Below are positions 1 through 8,784 of a stretch of 30,095 bases of DNA, in pieces. The first letter of the stretch is position 1, and each line of letters opens with the position of its first letter. The notes under the pieces are model-generated. The model saw only the letters and a program-made list of their open reading frames with translations, did not search any database and was not told where the DNA came from. The DNA is from Azospirillum brasilense (GTDB lineage: Bacteria; Pseudomonadota; Alphaproteobacteria; Rickettsiales; UBA3002), in the NCBI GenBank assembly GCA_003241645.1, contig QFOX01000021.1, positions 1 through 30,095 of the forward strand, written 5' to 3'. A program made the translations under genes and the position numbers.

Positions 1-536
1 TGGTCCAGCACCTGCCAGCCGCGGGCGGTGGCAAGCTGGCCGAGGCTGCTTGCCGCATCGCTGGTGATGATGCGCAAGCGCGGTGCCAGCAGTTCCGGCG
101 CGTCGCTGTAATGGGCGACGAGGCTGAGGGTGGCGGCGAGGGTTTCCACGGTTTCGCCGGATTTGCTGATGATGCACCACGCGGTGCTTTCGCGCGGCAG
201 TTTCATGAACTGCGCCATGGTCACCGGGTCGCAATTCTCAAGGAAGCGCACCTGCGCCGGTTGCTCGGCCAGTGCGCACAATGCCTGCGCGCCAAGGCTT
301 GCCCCACCCGTGCCAATGACCACCAATTGCTGCGCATGTTGCTGCAGTGCAGCAACTTCCTGCATCACGCGATCCGCAAGGGCAATATCAGCGACCAGCG
401 GCTGCTGCGCGGCCAGCGTGACCAGCGCGGCGTGGTGGCTGGGCATGGCGTGCTGCCATGCCGTGGCCCTATCACGTGCCTGCGTGGAACAGGATTGCCA
501 GCACGCGGCATCCTGCCAGCGCCATGCATGGGTCAT
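1..536 (-). CDS. pgi: glucose-6-phosphate isomerase, N-terminal part (runs off the window edge)
   Basis: Interconverts glucose-6-phosphate and fructose-6-phosphate in the cytoplasm. I translated the minus strand from ATG at 536 and the frame stays open to the window edge (178 codons). The reading contains VVIGTGGASLGAQAL (about residues 72-86), then FLENCDPVTM and IISKSGETVETLA, which match the sugar-phosphate binding SIS-fold blocks of the alphaproteobacterial type of Pgi (usual forms read GTGGSSLG, DNLDP and ISKSGGTGET). The start ATG overlaps the stop of the upstream M16 gene in an ATGA arrangement (533-536), so the two are probably translationally coupled at the end of a long minus-strand operon. 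The C-terminal half, including most catalytic residues, is outside the window, so integrity cannot be judged. Confidence 0.85.
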   Translation of the reverse strand, partial: MTHAWRWQDAACWQSCSTQARDRATAWQHAMPSHHAALVTLAAQQPLVADIALADRVMQEVAALQQHAQQLVVIGTGGASLGAQALCALAEQPAQVRFLENCDPVTMAQFMKLPRESTAWCIISKSGETVETLAATLSLVAHYSDAPELLAPRLRIITSDAASSLGQLATARGWQVLD

Positions 537-1837
537 TGCGGGCCTACCGTCACGGTCACCATGCGTGCAGGATCCAGCAATTCCTTCGCCAGCGCATTCA
601 CATCGGCGCAGCGCACGGCGCGGAATTTCGCGTCGCGCTCGTCGAGGTAATCCTCGCCAAGGCCGTAGATGCGCATCATCATCAGTGCGCTGGCGATGGG
701 GCGCGAGCCATCCAGCTGCAAGGTGAATGCCCCGATGGCGCTGGTGCGCGCATCTTCGCATTCGGTGGCCGTAATGCCACGGGCACGCACATCGGCAAGG
801 ATGCCCTGCACCGTGCTGATCGCATTGGCGACCTCTTCGTTGCGGGTCGCCAGCGAGCCACGCCACAGCGCCACGCCATCGCGCTGCTCGATATCGGTGG
901 ACACGCCATAGACCAGGCCCTTTTTCTGGCGCACGCCATCGCCCAGTCGCGAGATCAGGCTGTTGCCACCCACGACCTCGTTCAGCATGTAATAGGCGTA
1001 GTAGCGCTCATCGCTACGCTTCAGGCCGGGCGCTACGAACAGGATGGTGCTTTGCGGCAGTTGCATGGGCACCTGCAGCTGCGAGCCCTGCCCCCGCATT
1101 TCGACCGATGCGACCGGCACACTGCCCGCATCCGAGCGGCCAAGCTGGTCCACCAGCGGTTCCAGCATCTCGCGCAGCAGGCTGCCATCCACATCGCCGG
1201 CGGCGGTGACCAGCATGTTGGAACGCGCCACGTAGGTCTGCATGTAGGCGCGCAGGTCATCGGCGCTCAAGCCCGCCACGCTCTCAGCCGTGCCGTAATG
1301 CGGCGCGGCGTAGGGGTGGCCTTCGAAGGCGCTGCTCTCGAACGCACGGTTCGCCTGAAAGCCGGGGCTTTCTTCCAATCGCTTCAGCAACGACAGCGTT
1401 TGGCTTTTGGTGCGCGCCAAGTCCGCCTCCGCGAAGCGGGGCTGCGTCAACGCGAGGGCAAGCAACTGCCCCGCCTCGGCGGCATGTTCGCGCAGCGCAT
1501 GCACTTCCACGGTGAGGCGATCGTCGTCGCTGGCGACACTGATCTCGATCGCCTTCTCTTCCATGGCCTGCTGGAAGGCGAGCGCATCCATGGTGCCCGC
1601 ACCCTCGGTCAGCATGGAAGCCGCCATGGCGGCACGGCCTGCCTTGTCGGCCGGATCGCTCACACTGCCCGCGCCATCGAAGCTGAGCACCACATGCACC
1701 ACGGGCACGGCAGGGTTATTTGCATACCACGCGCGCAGGCCATGGCCGAGGCGGGCAGTTTCCACTTCCACCGCGGCATGCGCAAGCACCGGGGCAAACA
1801 CCACCATCACGGCGACCAGGCGATTCAGGCGGCTCAT
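533..1837 (-). CDS. M16 family peptidase-like protein lacking the zinc motif (partner subunit)
   Basis: Exported, probably periplasmic M16 (pitrilysin/insulinase-fold) protein of 434 aa with a signal peptide (cleavage near A21). The place where active M16 enzymes have HxxEH reads GRAAMAASMLTEGAG (residues 67-81): the two His and the Glu are replaced by A70, S74 and A73, so this copy cannot bind zinc in the usual way. It overlaps the end of the upstream zinc-containing M16 gene by ATGA (1834-1837). Active/inactive M16 pairs are known from mitochondrial processing peptidase and from many bacterial operons, where the inactive chain helps hold the substrate. I infer a heterodimer with the neighbouring gene. 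The substrate is unknown. Confidence 0.9.
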   Translation of the reverse strand: MSRLNRLVAVMVVFAPVLAHAAVEVETARLGHGLRAWYANNPAVPVVHVVLSFDGAGSVSDPADKAGRAAMAASMLTEGAGTMDALAFQQAMEEKAIEISVASDDDRLTVEVHALREHAAEAGQLLALALTQPRFAEADLARTKSQTLSLLKRLEESPGFQANRAFESSAFEGHPYAAPHYGTAESVAGLSADDLRAYMQTYVARSNMLVTAAGDVDGSLLREMLEPLVDQLGRSDAGSVPVASVEMRGQGSQLQVPMQLPQSTILFVAPGLKRSDERYYAYYMLNEVVGGNSLISRLGDGVRQKKGLVYGVSTDIEQRDGVALWRGSLATRNEEVANAISTVQGILADVRARGITATECEDARTSAIGAFTLQLDGSRPIASALMMMRIYGLGEDYLDERDAKFRAVRCADVNALAKELLDPARMVTVTVGPQ

Positions 1838-3318
1838 TGGGCGATCTCCTCGCTCGGGGCGGGCGCGCCCGGGGTCACTTCCGGCGCAGCCGGTGCCGCG
1901 ATTGGTTCGGCCACCGGAACCGGTGCAGGCGCGGGTGCAACCTCGACCGTGTTCGCATGCGCGGGCACGAGATAGCCGGTCACCGCACGCGCGGGATCAA
2001 GCACATGCTGCGCCGCATTCAGCATGTCGGTGGCGCGCACGGCCTCGACCTTGTCGGCCCATTCATAGAAATATTGCTCGTCCTTGCCGAGCATGGCGAG
2101 CTGACCCATGAGATGGGCAAGCGGGCCAAGCCCGTCCTGCGCGAACACGACCTGCGCTTTGAGCTGCGTTTTGGCGCGCACCACGGCTGCCTCGCTCGGC
2201 AAGTTACCAAGCGCCTGCTCGATCACACCGTCCATGGCCTTCTCCAGCTGCGGCAATGCAACACCCGGCGCAGGCACCGCCACGATGCGGAACACACTGG
2301 GCCCCATGTTCAGATCCTCGTAGGAGGCATACACTTCGGTGGCGATCTTCTGCTCCATCACCAGCGTGCGATAGAGCTCGCTCGTGCTGCCACCGCCGAG
2401 ATATTGGGCGAGCACCGAAAGCGGCAACGCTTCCTCGGTCTTGCCGCTGAGGGCGCTGGGCGCGCTGTATTGGCGCAGCAGGCGATATTCATGCGCCTTC
2501 TCGTCTTCCATTTCACCGCGGCGGCGCATGCGCACGGGCGGCTCCTCGGGCCAGTTGCGCTTGGTCGCCACCGAGGCGGGCAGCGCCCCGTAATAATGCT
2601 GCGCCATGCGGCGCACTTCGCCCGTGTCCACATCGCCCGCGACGACGAGCACCATGTTCCCGGCGCGGTAATGCTGGCGGAAGAATTTCTGCGCGTCGGC
2701 GGCGGTCAGGCCCTTCATATCCTCCGCCCAACCGATCAGCGGGCGACCATAGGGATGGTTGAAGAAGGTGAGCGCGCCCATCTGTTCGCCGAACAGGTTC
2801 ACCGCGCTATTATCCACGCGCATGTTGCGCTCTTCCGTGATCACGTTCAGCTCGCGCGCGGCGCGTTCGGTGTCGAAGGTGATGTTCAGCAGGCGATCCG
2901 CCTCCATCGCCATCACATGCTTCAGCTCATCTTTCGGCACGGTGGAATGGTACGCGGTAAAATCATAGCTGGTATAGGCATTCTGCTGCCCGCCCACGCG
3001 CGCCACCGTGCGCTCATACACCCCCGAAGGATACGCCTTCGTGCCCATGAACATCAGGTGTTCGAGGTAATGTGCAAGGCCGGTCTTGCCGTAGGGATCA
3101 TCCGCCCCGCCGGCGCGCACCAGCAGGATATGCGTGACCGCGGGCATGCTGCTGTTGGGCATGACGATGACCTTGAGCCCGTTGCGCAGCGTGAATTTTT
3201 CCACCGGCACCGCTTCGCGCATGTCGCGCGGGGCGTGGTCGCCCCCCAGCAGCCAATACATCGCCCCCGCGATGGTAACGAGCACCAGCAGCACGGGGAT
3301 AAAAAAACGTTTCAGCAT
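1834..3318 (-). CDS. M16 family zinc metallopeptidase (active subunit)
   Basis: Zinc-dependent endopeptidase of the M16 family, 494 aa, probably anchored in the inner membrane by an N-terminal hydrophobic segment (residues 5-24) with the catalytic part in the periplasm. The inverted zinc motif HYLEH is at residues 83-87, and the third ligand is expected in TEER near residue 163, 76 residues later as in the family. A middle M16_C-type domain follows (AGDVD near residue 230). The last 40 or so residues are rich in Pro and Ala and look like a flexible tail. It lies between the BamF-like lipoprotein gene and the inactive M16 gene, an order common in alphaproteobacteria that suggests a cell-envelope role. 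The biological substrate is not known. Confidence 0.92.
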   Translation of the reverse strand: MLKRFFIPVLLVLVTIAGAMYWLLGGDHAPRDMREAVPVEKFTLRNGLKVIVMPNSSMPAVTHILLVRAGGADDPYGKTGLAHYLEHLMFMGTKAYPSGVYERTVARVGGQQNAYTSYDFTAYHSTVPKDELKHVMAMEADRLLNITFDTERAARELNVITEERNMRVDNSAVNLFGEQMGALTFFNHPYGRPLIGWAEDMKGLTAADAQKFFRQHYRAGNMVLVVAGDVDTGEVRRMAQHYYGALPASVATKRNWPEEPPVRMRRRGEMEDEKAHEYRLLRQYSAPSALSGKTEEALPLSVLAQYLGGGSTSELYRTLVMEQKIATEVYASYEDLNMGPSVFRIVAVPAPGVALPQLEKAMDGVIEQALGNLPSEAAVVRAKTQLKAQVVFAQDGLGPLAHLMGQLAMLGKDEQYFYEWADKVEAVRATDMLNAAQHVLDPARAVTGYLVPAHANTVEVAPAPAPVPVAEPIAAPAAPEVTPGAPAPSEEIAQ

Positions 3319-3336
3319 GGACGTGGCGTTCCTGCG

Positions 3337-3960
3337 TTAGAAGAGTTGGTCGATCACCGATTTCGATTTCGTATCCTCGACCGGGGTTTCGCCCTCGGTC
3401 ACGGGTTTTCCGGCATCGCGGTTGGCGCGAATGCGCTCGGCTTCTTTCTTCGCGTCCACGACGGGCTCTTCCTCATCGTCGCCGACGATGCTCTCCAGCA
3501 TCGACTGGGCTTTCTTTTTCTTCTTCTTCGCGGGCGCATCGGGCGCGGCATCTTTTTGCAGCTGCTGGCGAATAGCGGGGTCGGCCTTGTCGGTGCCCAG
3601 CTTGCTCAGGAAACTGGATTGCGGGCCCGTCGGCGCGTCCGATGTAAGCACCGGCTCCACCGCCGTGTCCACGTTCGACGGCACATTGGCCGCGGCTTCT
3701 TCCAGCGTGGCGGGTTTTTTCACCGTGCCCAGGAGGGTCTTGCGCGCATCGGCCTCGGGGTTCGGCGCATTGGGATTCTCAGCGCCGGGCTGCGGCGGCT
3801 GCAGGTCGAATTCCGGCGGCACCGAAAGCGGTGGGCGCGCATAGACCACGAATTCATCCGGTGCGCGCTGGTTCAGCCCAAGCGAGCTGCGCACTTCATT
3901 GCCCGAGCAGGCGCTTACCAGCCCTGCCGCCACCAGCCAGAATAGACGATTCATTTGCAT
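3337..3960 (-). CDS. DUF3035 lipoprotein, BamF-like
   Basis: Lipoprotein of 207 aa. The lipobox LVSAC puts the lipidated Cys at residue 18. The motif RAPDEF (32-37) followed by a PPLSVPPEFDLQPP block is the signature of DUF3035 proteins. Members of this family were named BamF in Caulobacter, an alphaproteobacterial subunit of the outer-membrane beta-barrel assembly complex whose motif resembles part of BamC. The C-terminal half is charged and low in complexity, with a run of Lys near residue 147. Start choice: ATG at 3960 has AGGA eight bases upstream, which fits better than the second ATG at 3954. It sits between lspA, whose enzyme matures lipoproteins, and the M16 pair. The function is inferred from family knowledge only. 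Confidence 0.82.
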   Translation of the reverse strand: MQMNRLFWLVAAGLVSACSGNEVRSSLGLNQRAPDEFVVYARPPLSVPPEFDLQPPQPGAENPNAPNPEADARKTLLGTVKKPATLEEAAANVPSNVDTAVEPVLTSDAPTGPQSSFLSKLGTDKADPAIRQQLQKDAAPDAPAKKKKKKAQSMLESIVGDDEEEPVVDAKKEAERIRANRDAGKPVTEGETPVEDTKSKSVIDQLF

Positions 3961-4013
3961 GGGGTTTTCCTATCGCCAATTGCCGGGCAAGTCACCAATA
4001 ATTGCGGATTCAT

Positions 4014-4505
4014 TCACGGTTTTGCGGGGTGCTTCATCATCATGAGCAGCAGCACGCCAACGCCGAGGCAGATGGCCGCATCGGCCACGTTGAAGGCCGG
4101 CCACGAGAAACTGCCAAGGTGGAAATGCAGGAAGTCCACCACGGCGCGGAAACGCACCCGGTCGATCACGTTACCCAGCGCCCCGCCGATCACCATGCCG
4201 TAACCCACGCGCTCCAGCTTCAGGGCGCTTTTCAGCCCCAGCCGGGTCAGCACCACGGAAATCACCACCGCCACCGCGATCAGGAACCACGGCATGAACG
4301 AGGCCTCGTGCTGCAGCATGCCGAAGCTGACGCCGTTATTCCACACCAGCACCAGCCGGAAGAAGCTCGTCACCTCCATCGGCGGGCGGTGGCCGATATC
4401 CAGCACCGAGAGCATGTACCATTTGCTCAGCTGGTCGAGCACGATGACCAGCAAGGCCACCCCGGCCATGTGCAGGGCGCGGCTTCGTGTGGGGCTGTGG
4501 GTCAT
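4014..4505 (-). CDS. lspA: lipoprotein signal peptidase (signal peptidase II)
   Basis: Inner-membrane aspartic protease that removes the signal peptide from prolipoproteins after lipidation. At 163 aa it has normal length, with four hydrophobic segments. Diagnostic blocks are VLDQLSKW (22-29), WNNGVSFGML (55-64), GGALGNVIDR (107-116), VVDFL and FNVADAAI. The catalytic aspartates should be D124 and D142. The start ATG overlaps the ribF stop (ATGA, 4502-4505). In most proteobacteria ileS lies between ribF and lspA, and here it is absent. The lipoprotein gene just downstream is an obvious potential substrate. Confidence 0.97.
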   Translation of the reverse strand: MTHSPTRSRALHMAGVALLVIVLDQLSKWYMLSVLDIGHRPPMEVTSFFRLVLVWNNGVSFGMLQHEASFMPWFLIAVAVVISVVLTRLGLKSALKLERVGYGMVIGGALGNVIDRVRFRAVVDFLHFHLGSFSWPAFNVADAAICLGVGVLLLMMMKHPAKP

Positions 4506-5437
4506 GCGGCGTGCTCCGTGAAGTGATCGCGGGCCATGCCCACATCGTCGGCAATCTGTTGGGTCAGCGCAGCTAAACTGTCAAACCGTTTCTCGTCGCG
4601 CAGGTGGGCAAGGCACTGCACCTGCAATTTCTGGCCATAAATATCGCCGACATACTCGAAGAAATGCACCTCAAGGCGCGGGCGGCCCACCCCATCCACC
4701 GTGGGGCGAACGCCAAGGTTGGCCACGCCTTCGCACCAGGTGCCCTGAAGCTGCGCCCGCACGGCATACACCCCGAAACGCGGCAGTTTCAGGCTGCGCG
4801 CGGGCAACAGGTTGGCGGTAGGAAAGCCCAGCTCGCGGCCACGTTTTTCGCCGTGGCGCACGCGCCCGCTGATCTGGTACGGGCGGCCGAGCAGGCGCGC
4901 CACCTGCGCCATGTCACCCTGCTGCAAGGCGTGGCGCACCGTGGTCGAAGAACACACCACCCCATCCAGCGTGGCGGGGGGCACCTGCACCGTGGCAATG
5001 CCATGCGCCGCGCCCCACAGCCGTAGCGTTTCGATGCTGCCCGCGCGGCCCTGGCCGAAGGCGAAATCCTCGCCGGTGATGACCGCGCCCACGTTGAGCT
5101 GCTGGCGCAGCATGCCATCGAGGAAATCCATGGGTGCCATGGCCGCCATGGCCGCATTGAACGGCAGCGCGAACACGCGCGCCATGCCCAGCGCCTCGAG
5201 CCCGGCCAGTTTATCGGCCAGCATTTCGATGCGGAATGCCGGGCTTTGCGGCGCGAAGAACTGGCGCGGGTGCGGCTCGAACGTGAGCACGGCGGGCACC
5301 AGACCCTTCTGCTGCGCCAGCGCATGGGTCTGTGCCAGCACGGCGCGGTGGCCCGCATGCAGCCCGTCAAAATTGCCGATGGCCAGCGCCAGCGTGGCGT
5401 CGGGCGTGTAATCGCGAAGGTGTCGGATCAACTGCAT
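4502..5437 (-). CDS. ribF: bifunctional riboflavin kinase / FAD synthetase
   Basis: Makes FMN from riboflavin and then FAD from FMN and ATP. At 311 aa it has the standard length. The N-terminal nucleotidyltransferase domain shows GNFDGLHAGH (21-30), GEDFAFGQGRAG (122-133) and the SSTTVR block (163-168). The C-terminal kinase domain starts near residue 188 and contains GRVRHGEKRGRELGFPTAN (191-209), including the PTAN metal/ATP motif. It is the first gene of the minus-strand run that continues into lspA by a 4-base overlap. No clear Shine-Dalgarno sequence precedes the ATG; the upstream bases are CCCTCC. The murJ gene begins on the opposite strand about 125 bases away, so the two share a divergent promoter region. 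Confidence 0.95.
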   Translation of the reverse strand: MQLIRHLRDYTPDATLALAIGNFDGLHAGHRAVLAQTHALAQQKGLVPAVLTFEPHPRQFFAPQSPAFRIEMLADKLAGLEALGMARVFALPFNAAMAAMAPMDFLDGMLRQQLNVGAVITGEDFAFGQGRAGSIETLRLWGAAHGIATVQVPPATLDGVVCSSTTVRHALQQGDMAQVARLLGRPYQISGRVRHGEKRGRELGFPTANLLPARSLKLPRFGVYAVRAQLQGTWCEGVANLGVRPTVDGVGRPRLEVHFFEYVGDIYGQKLQVQCLAHLRDEKRFDSLAALTQQIADDVGMARDHFTEHAA

Positions 5438-5562
5438 GGGAGGGTTTGTATTCTCGTACGGAGGCTGCTAGGAGTGGCGCGGGCGAAGCGCAACCTAGTC
5501 AAATCCGGGCGGTGTTTCAAGCTGGCGCGCATGCCCGGCGCAGAATCTGCAAGGCAGCTCGC

Positions 5563-7101
5563 ATGTCGCTCGTCAAATCCACCGCCACCGTTGGCGCATT
5601 CACCATGATCTCCCGCGTCACCGGGTTCGTGCGCGACGTCATCATGGCCAACCTTATTGGCGCGAGCTGGATGTCGGACGCATTTTTCGTGGCATTCAAG
5701 CTGCCGAATTTCTTCCGCCGCCTGTTTGCCGAAGGTGCCTTCAACGTGGCGTTCGTGCCCAGCTTCTCGGCCATGCTCACGGCCGAGGGCCAGAAGAAAG
5801 CGGTCGATTTCGCCGGCGAGGTCATGAGCGTGCTGCTGGTGGTGCTGTTGCTGCTGAACGCCGTGTTCATCGTGTTCATGCCGTGGATCACGCCGGTGTT
5901 CGCGCCCGGCTTTGCCGACAGCCCCGAGAAATTCGACCTCACCGTGGCCTTGTCGCGCATCACGTTCCCCTACATCCTGTTCATCTCGCTGGTATCGCTA
6001 CTGGGCGGGGTGCTGAATTCGCTGGGTAAATTCGCGGCGCCCGCGGCCAGCCCTATCCTGCTCAACCTCTGCATGATCGCGGGCATGGTCTGGCTCACCA
6101 ACGACGTGGCGACCCCCGCCCATGCGCTGGCCATTTCGGTGTTCATTGCGGGTATCGTGCAATTCGTGTGGCTGATGGTGATCTGCCTGCGCCATGGTTG
6201 CATGCCAGGGCTGACGCTGCCGCGCATTACCCCGCAGGTGCGCCGCATGCTGCTGCTGATGGCTCCGGCGGCGCTGGGCTCCGGCGTGCAGCAATTGAAC
6301 CTGCTGATCGACGTGATCATCGCCAGCCATATCGAGGACGCAGTATCGTACCTCTACTATGCCGACCGCATTACCGAGCTGCCCATCGGCGTGATCGGCG
6401 TGGCCATCGGCACGGTGCTGCTGCCCATGCTGAGCAAGCATATCCGCGCGGGCGACATGGAGCGCGCCCGCCACGAGATGAACCGCGCGCTGGAACTGGT
6501 GCTGCTGTTCGGCCTGCCCGCTACGGCCGCGCTGCTGGTCATCGCCGAGCCGGTGATTCGCGTGCTCTACATGCATGGTGCGTTCAACCTGCACGACATG
6601 GCCGCCACCACCGCGGCGCTCATGGCGTTCACGGCGGGGCTGCCCGCCTTCCTGGTGGTCAAGGTGCTGGCCCCCGGCTTCTACGCCAACCACGACACCA
6701 AAACCCCCTTCAAGATTGCCATGGTCTGCGTGGCAGTGAACCTGTTCTTCAACCTGCTGCTCATTCACCCGTTCAAGCATGTGGGCATGGCCATGGCCAC
6801 CACCATTGCCAGCTGGGTGAACGTGCTGCTGATGGTCTACATCCTGCACAAGCGCGGCATCTTCGTGCCGGATGCGCTGCTGAAGAAGCGCCTGCTGAAG
6901 CTGGCCGCCAGCGCGAAAATCATGGCGCTGGACCTGTTCCTGATCGATGTGGTCACCGCGCCGTTCTATCAGGAATCCATGCTGGTGCGCACGCTCACGC
7001 TGGGCGCGGTCATCGCCGGGGGCATGGTCATTTACGGCAGCAGCGTGCTGGCGCTGAAGGCCTATGACCACACCCTGCTGAAGAAGCTGGTCCGCCGCTA
7101 A
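5563..7101 (+). CDS. murJ: lipid II flippase MurJ (MviN)
   Basis: Polytopic inner-membrane protein that flips lipid II for peptidoglycan synthesis. It has 512 aa and many hydrophobic segments, as expected for the 14-helix MurJ fold. The N-terminal signature is clear: ISRVTGFVRDVIMA, then SDAFFVAFKLPNFFRRLFAEGAF, the conserved family block that includes functionally important arginines. The open frame extends further upstream to 5332, but that extension has no hydrophobic start and overlaps ribF. ATG 5563, ten bases after AAGG, gives the normal N-terminus. Its stop codon overlaps the uppP stop in convergent orientation (7098-7101), leaving no room for a separate terminator between them. Confidence 0.96.
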   Translation: MSLVKSTATVGAFTMISRVTGFVRDVIMANLIGASWMSDAFFVAFKLPNFFRRLFAEGAFNVAFVPSFSAMLTAEGQKKAVDFAGEVMSVLLVVLLLLNAVFIVFMPWITPVFAPGFADSPEKFDLTVALSRITFPYILFISLVSLLGGVLNSLGKFAAPAASPILLNLCMIAGMVWLTNDVATPAHALAISVFIAGIVQFVWLMVICLRHGCMPGLTLPRITPQVRRMLLLMAPAALGSGVQQLNLLIDVIIASHIEDAVSYLYYADRITELPIGVIGVAIGTVLLPMLSKHIRAGDMERARHEMNRALELVLLFGLPATAALLVIAEPVIRVLYMHGAFNLHDMAATTAALMAFTAGLPAFLVVKVLAPGFYANHDTKTPFKIAMVCVAVNLFFNLLLIHPFKHVGMAMATTIASWVNVLLMVYILHKRGIFVPDALLKKRLLKLAASAKIMALDLFLIDVVTAPFYQESMLVRTLTLGAVIAGGMVIYGSSVLALKAYDHTLLKKLVRR

Positions 7102-7886
7102 AGGAAGACCGCCAGCATCACGGCACCCAGCGCGATGCGGTAATAAGCGAACGGCGTGAAGCCGCGCTTGCTCACGAACGCCACCAGCGTGCGCACCACC
7201 AGCAACCCGGTGCCGAACGCCGCAAGGAAGCCGATGATGAGCAGCACCGCATCGTCGGCATTGAGCAGCGCATGGTTCTTATAAAGATCGTAGCTGGTCG
7301 CGGCCAGCATGGTGGGAATGGCAAGGAAGAACGAGAATTCGGTAGCGACCGTACGCTCCACCCGGCACAGCAGCGCGCCCATGATGCTGGCGCCCGAGCG
7401 TGACACGCCCGGGATCATGGCGATGCACTGGAAAAAGCCAATGGCCAGCGCCGTGCACCAGCCCATGCTTTCGGGCGTGAGCACGGTGGCTTCCGGCTTT
7501 TTACGCTCAATGAGCAGGATCAGCACGCCGCCGACGATGAGCGCGATGGAAACCACCAGCGGGCTGAACAGCACCTGCTTGATGAAATCATGCGCGAAGA
7601 AACCAATGACCAGCGCCGGCGCAAAGCCCAGCAGCACGTTGCGCGCGAAGATTTGCTGCGTGCGGTCGAACCAGACGCGGCTGGCCACGTTCCAACAACG
7701 GCGACGGTAGGCGAACATCACCGCAAGAATGGCGCCGAGCTGGATGAAGATCTCGAACACCTTGCCCGGTGGGCCGTTGAAATCCAGCAGCTCGCCCGCA
7801 AGAATGAGATGGCCCGTGGAGCTGACCGGAATAAATTCGGTAAGCCCTTCAAGAATGCCAAGCAGCAATGCGTGCAGTAGTTCCAC
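7098..7886 (-). CDS. uppP: undecaprenyl-diphosphate phosphatase (bacitracin resistance protein)
   Basis: Integral membrane enzyme that dephosphorylates undecaprenyl pyrophosphate to recycle the lipid carrier. With the chosen start it has 262 aa, close to the family norm. Catalytic blocks are EGLTEFIPVSSTGH (13-26) and the PGVSRSGASI segment in the middle. Start choice: the frame is open to a GTG at 7931, but the GTG at 7886 is preceded by AGAAGG (7894-7899) with a 7-base spacer and gives the conserved N-terminus ELLHALLLG, so I prefer it. It converges on murJ, whose product supplies the flipping step of the same lipid cycle. Confidence 0.93.
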   Translation of the reverse strand: MELLHALLLGILEGLTEFIPVSSTGHLILAGELLDFNGPPGKVFEIFIQLGAILAVMFAYRRRCWNVASRVWFDRTQQIFARNVLLGFAPALVIGFFAHDFIKQVLFSPLVVSIALIVGGVLILLIERKKPEATVLTPESMGWCTALAIGFFQCIAMIPGVSRSGASIMGALLCRVERTVATEFSFFLAIPTMLAATSYDLYKNHALLNADDAVLLIIGFLAAFGTGLLVVRTLVAFVSKRGFTPFAYYRIALGAVMLAVFL

Positions 7887-8003
7887 AAACAATCCTTCTA
7901 AAGGCGGGGTCAGCAGCAACGCCACAGGCACCGCAGCGTAGCAGCGCTACGTGAGGATGCATGAAAACGGACGTGACAACGCAGTCGGTCCGGTATGCCC
8001 TGC
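7887..8003. other. intergenic region between uppP and petC
   Basis: About 117 bases carry the uppP ribosome binding site and presumably its promoter, as well as the end of the petABC transcript. A short palindrome, CGTAGC-AGC-GCTACG (7937-7951), is the only clear symmetry. It has no adjacent T-run on either strand, so I do not call it an intrinsic terminator. Confidence 0.4.
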
Positions 8004-8774
8004 CTAGTGCTCGAGATTGCTCCAGATGCGCTTTTTCGTCGCGTAGAACACGCCGGTCATGATCGCGAGGAAGATCATCACCTTAATGCCCATGCGCTTG
8101 CGCTCTTCCATTTCCGGCTCGGCCGCCCATTGCAGGAAGTTCACCACATCGCGGGCGATCTGGTCCTTCGTGGTGGGGGTCTCGGCGTTCTGGTAGGTCA
8201 CCTGACCATCGGCGATCGGCGGCGGCATCTTGATGATGCCACCCGGGAAATACGGGTTGTAATACGCGCCTTCCGGCACGCTTACATCATGCGGCGCATC
8301 TTCGTAGCCCACGAGCAGTGCATGCACGTAGTTCGCGCCATCCGGGCGGGCCTTGATGATCAGCGACAGATCCGGCGGCATGGCACCGTTGTTCATGCTG
8401 CGCGCGGCGTTGTCGTTCGCGTAGGGGCTGGGGAATTTATCCGACAGGCGGCCGGGGCGATCGAACATTTCGCCTTCGTCGTTCGGGCCGTCGGTGACGG
8501 TGTATTCCGCCGCGAATGCTTTCGCTTCCGCTTCGCTGAAGCCAATGTCGGTCAGTTTGCGGAACGGCACGCGCTTGAGGCCGTGGCAGGCGGCGCAGAC
8601 TTCTTTGTAGACCTGAAGGCCGCGCTGCACCGAGGGTTTATCCAGCTTGCCCAGTACCCCATCGAAGCTCCATTCGAGCTGTTCCGGGTGTTTCTGGCCC
8701 GCCGACGAGGCGAGTGCCAGTGCCGGGGTCACCAGCAATGCAACGGCAAGAAGCGAAGAACGAAAGACGTGCAT
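8004..8774 (-). CDS. petC: cytochrome c1 of the bc1 complex
   Basis: Heme c subunit of ubiquinol-cytochrome c reductase, passing electrons from the Rieske centre to soluble or membrane cytochrome c. The 256 aa protein has a cleavable signal peptide (cleavage near A22), heme motif CAACH (C60, C63, H64), a likely axial Met in IIKMPPP (M183), and a C-terminal membrane anchor (about 230-246) followed by basic residues. Start choice: the frame is open further upstream, but ATG 8774 begins a proper signal peptide and follows AGGAG. It starts ten bases after the petB stop, so the three pet genes are one operon. Confidence 0.96.
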   Translation of the reverse strand: MHVFRSSLLAVALLVTPALALASSAGQKHPEQLEWSFDGVLGKLDKPSVQRGLQVYKEVCAACHGLKRVPFRKLTDIGFSEAEAKAFAAEYTVTDGPNDEGEMFDRPGRLSDKFPSPYANDNAARSMNNGAMPPDLSLIIKARPDGANYVHALLVGYEDAPHDVSVPEGAYYNPYFPGGIIKMPPPIADGQVTYQNAETPTTKDQIARDVVNFLQWAAEPEMEERKRMGIKVMIFLAIMTGVFYATKKRIWSNLEH

Positions 8775-8784
8775 GGTGGATCTC

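Noticed and set aside
1720..3945. Very long open frame (over 700 codons) on the plus strand opposite the M16 and BamF-like genes
   Set aside because: Its translation is rich in His, Arg and Gly with no recognisable domain, and it is antisense to three well supported genes. Long antisense frames are expected at this GC content.
5332..5562. N-terminal extension of MurJ
   Set aside because: The extension overlaps ribF, has no membrane segment and no ribosome binding site; MurJ proteins normally start as at 5563.
7937..7951. Palindrome CGTAGC-AGC-GCTACG upstream of uppP, possibly a family A remnant or terminator
   Set aside because: It shares only short GCGTAGC-like words with family A, and there is no T-run. 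The similarity is too small to call.
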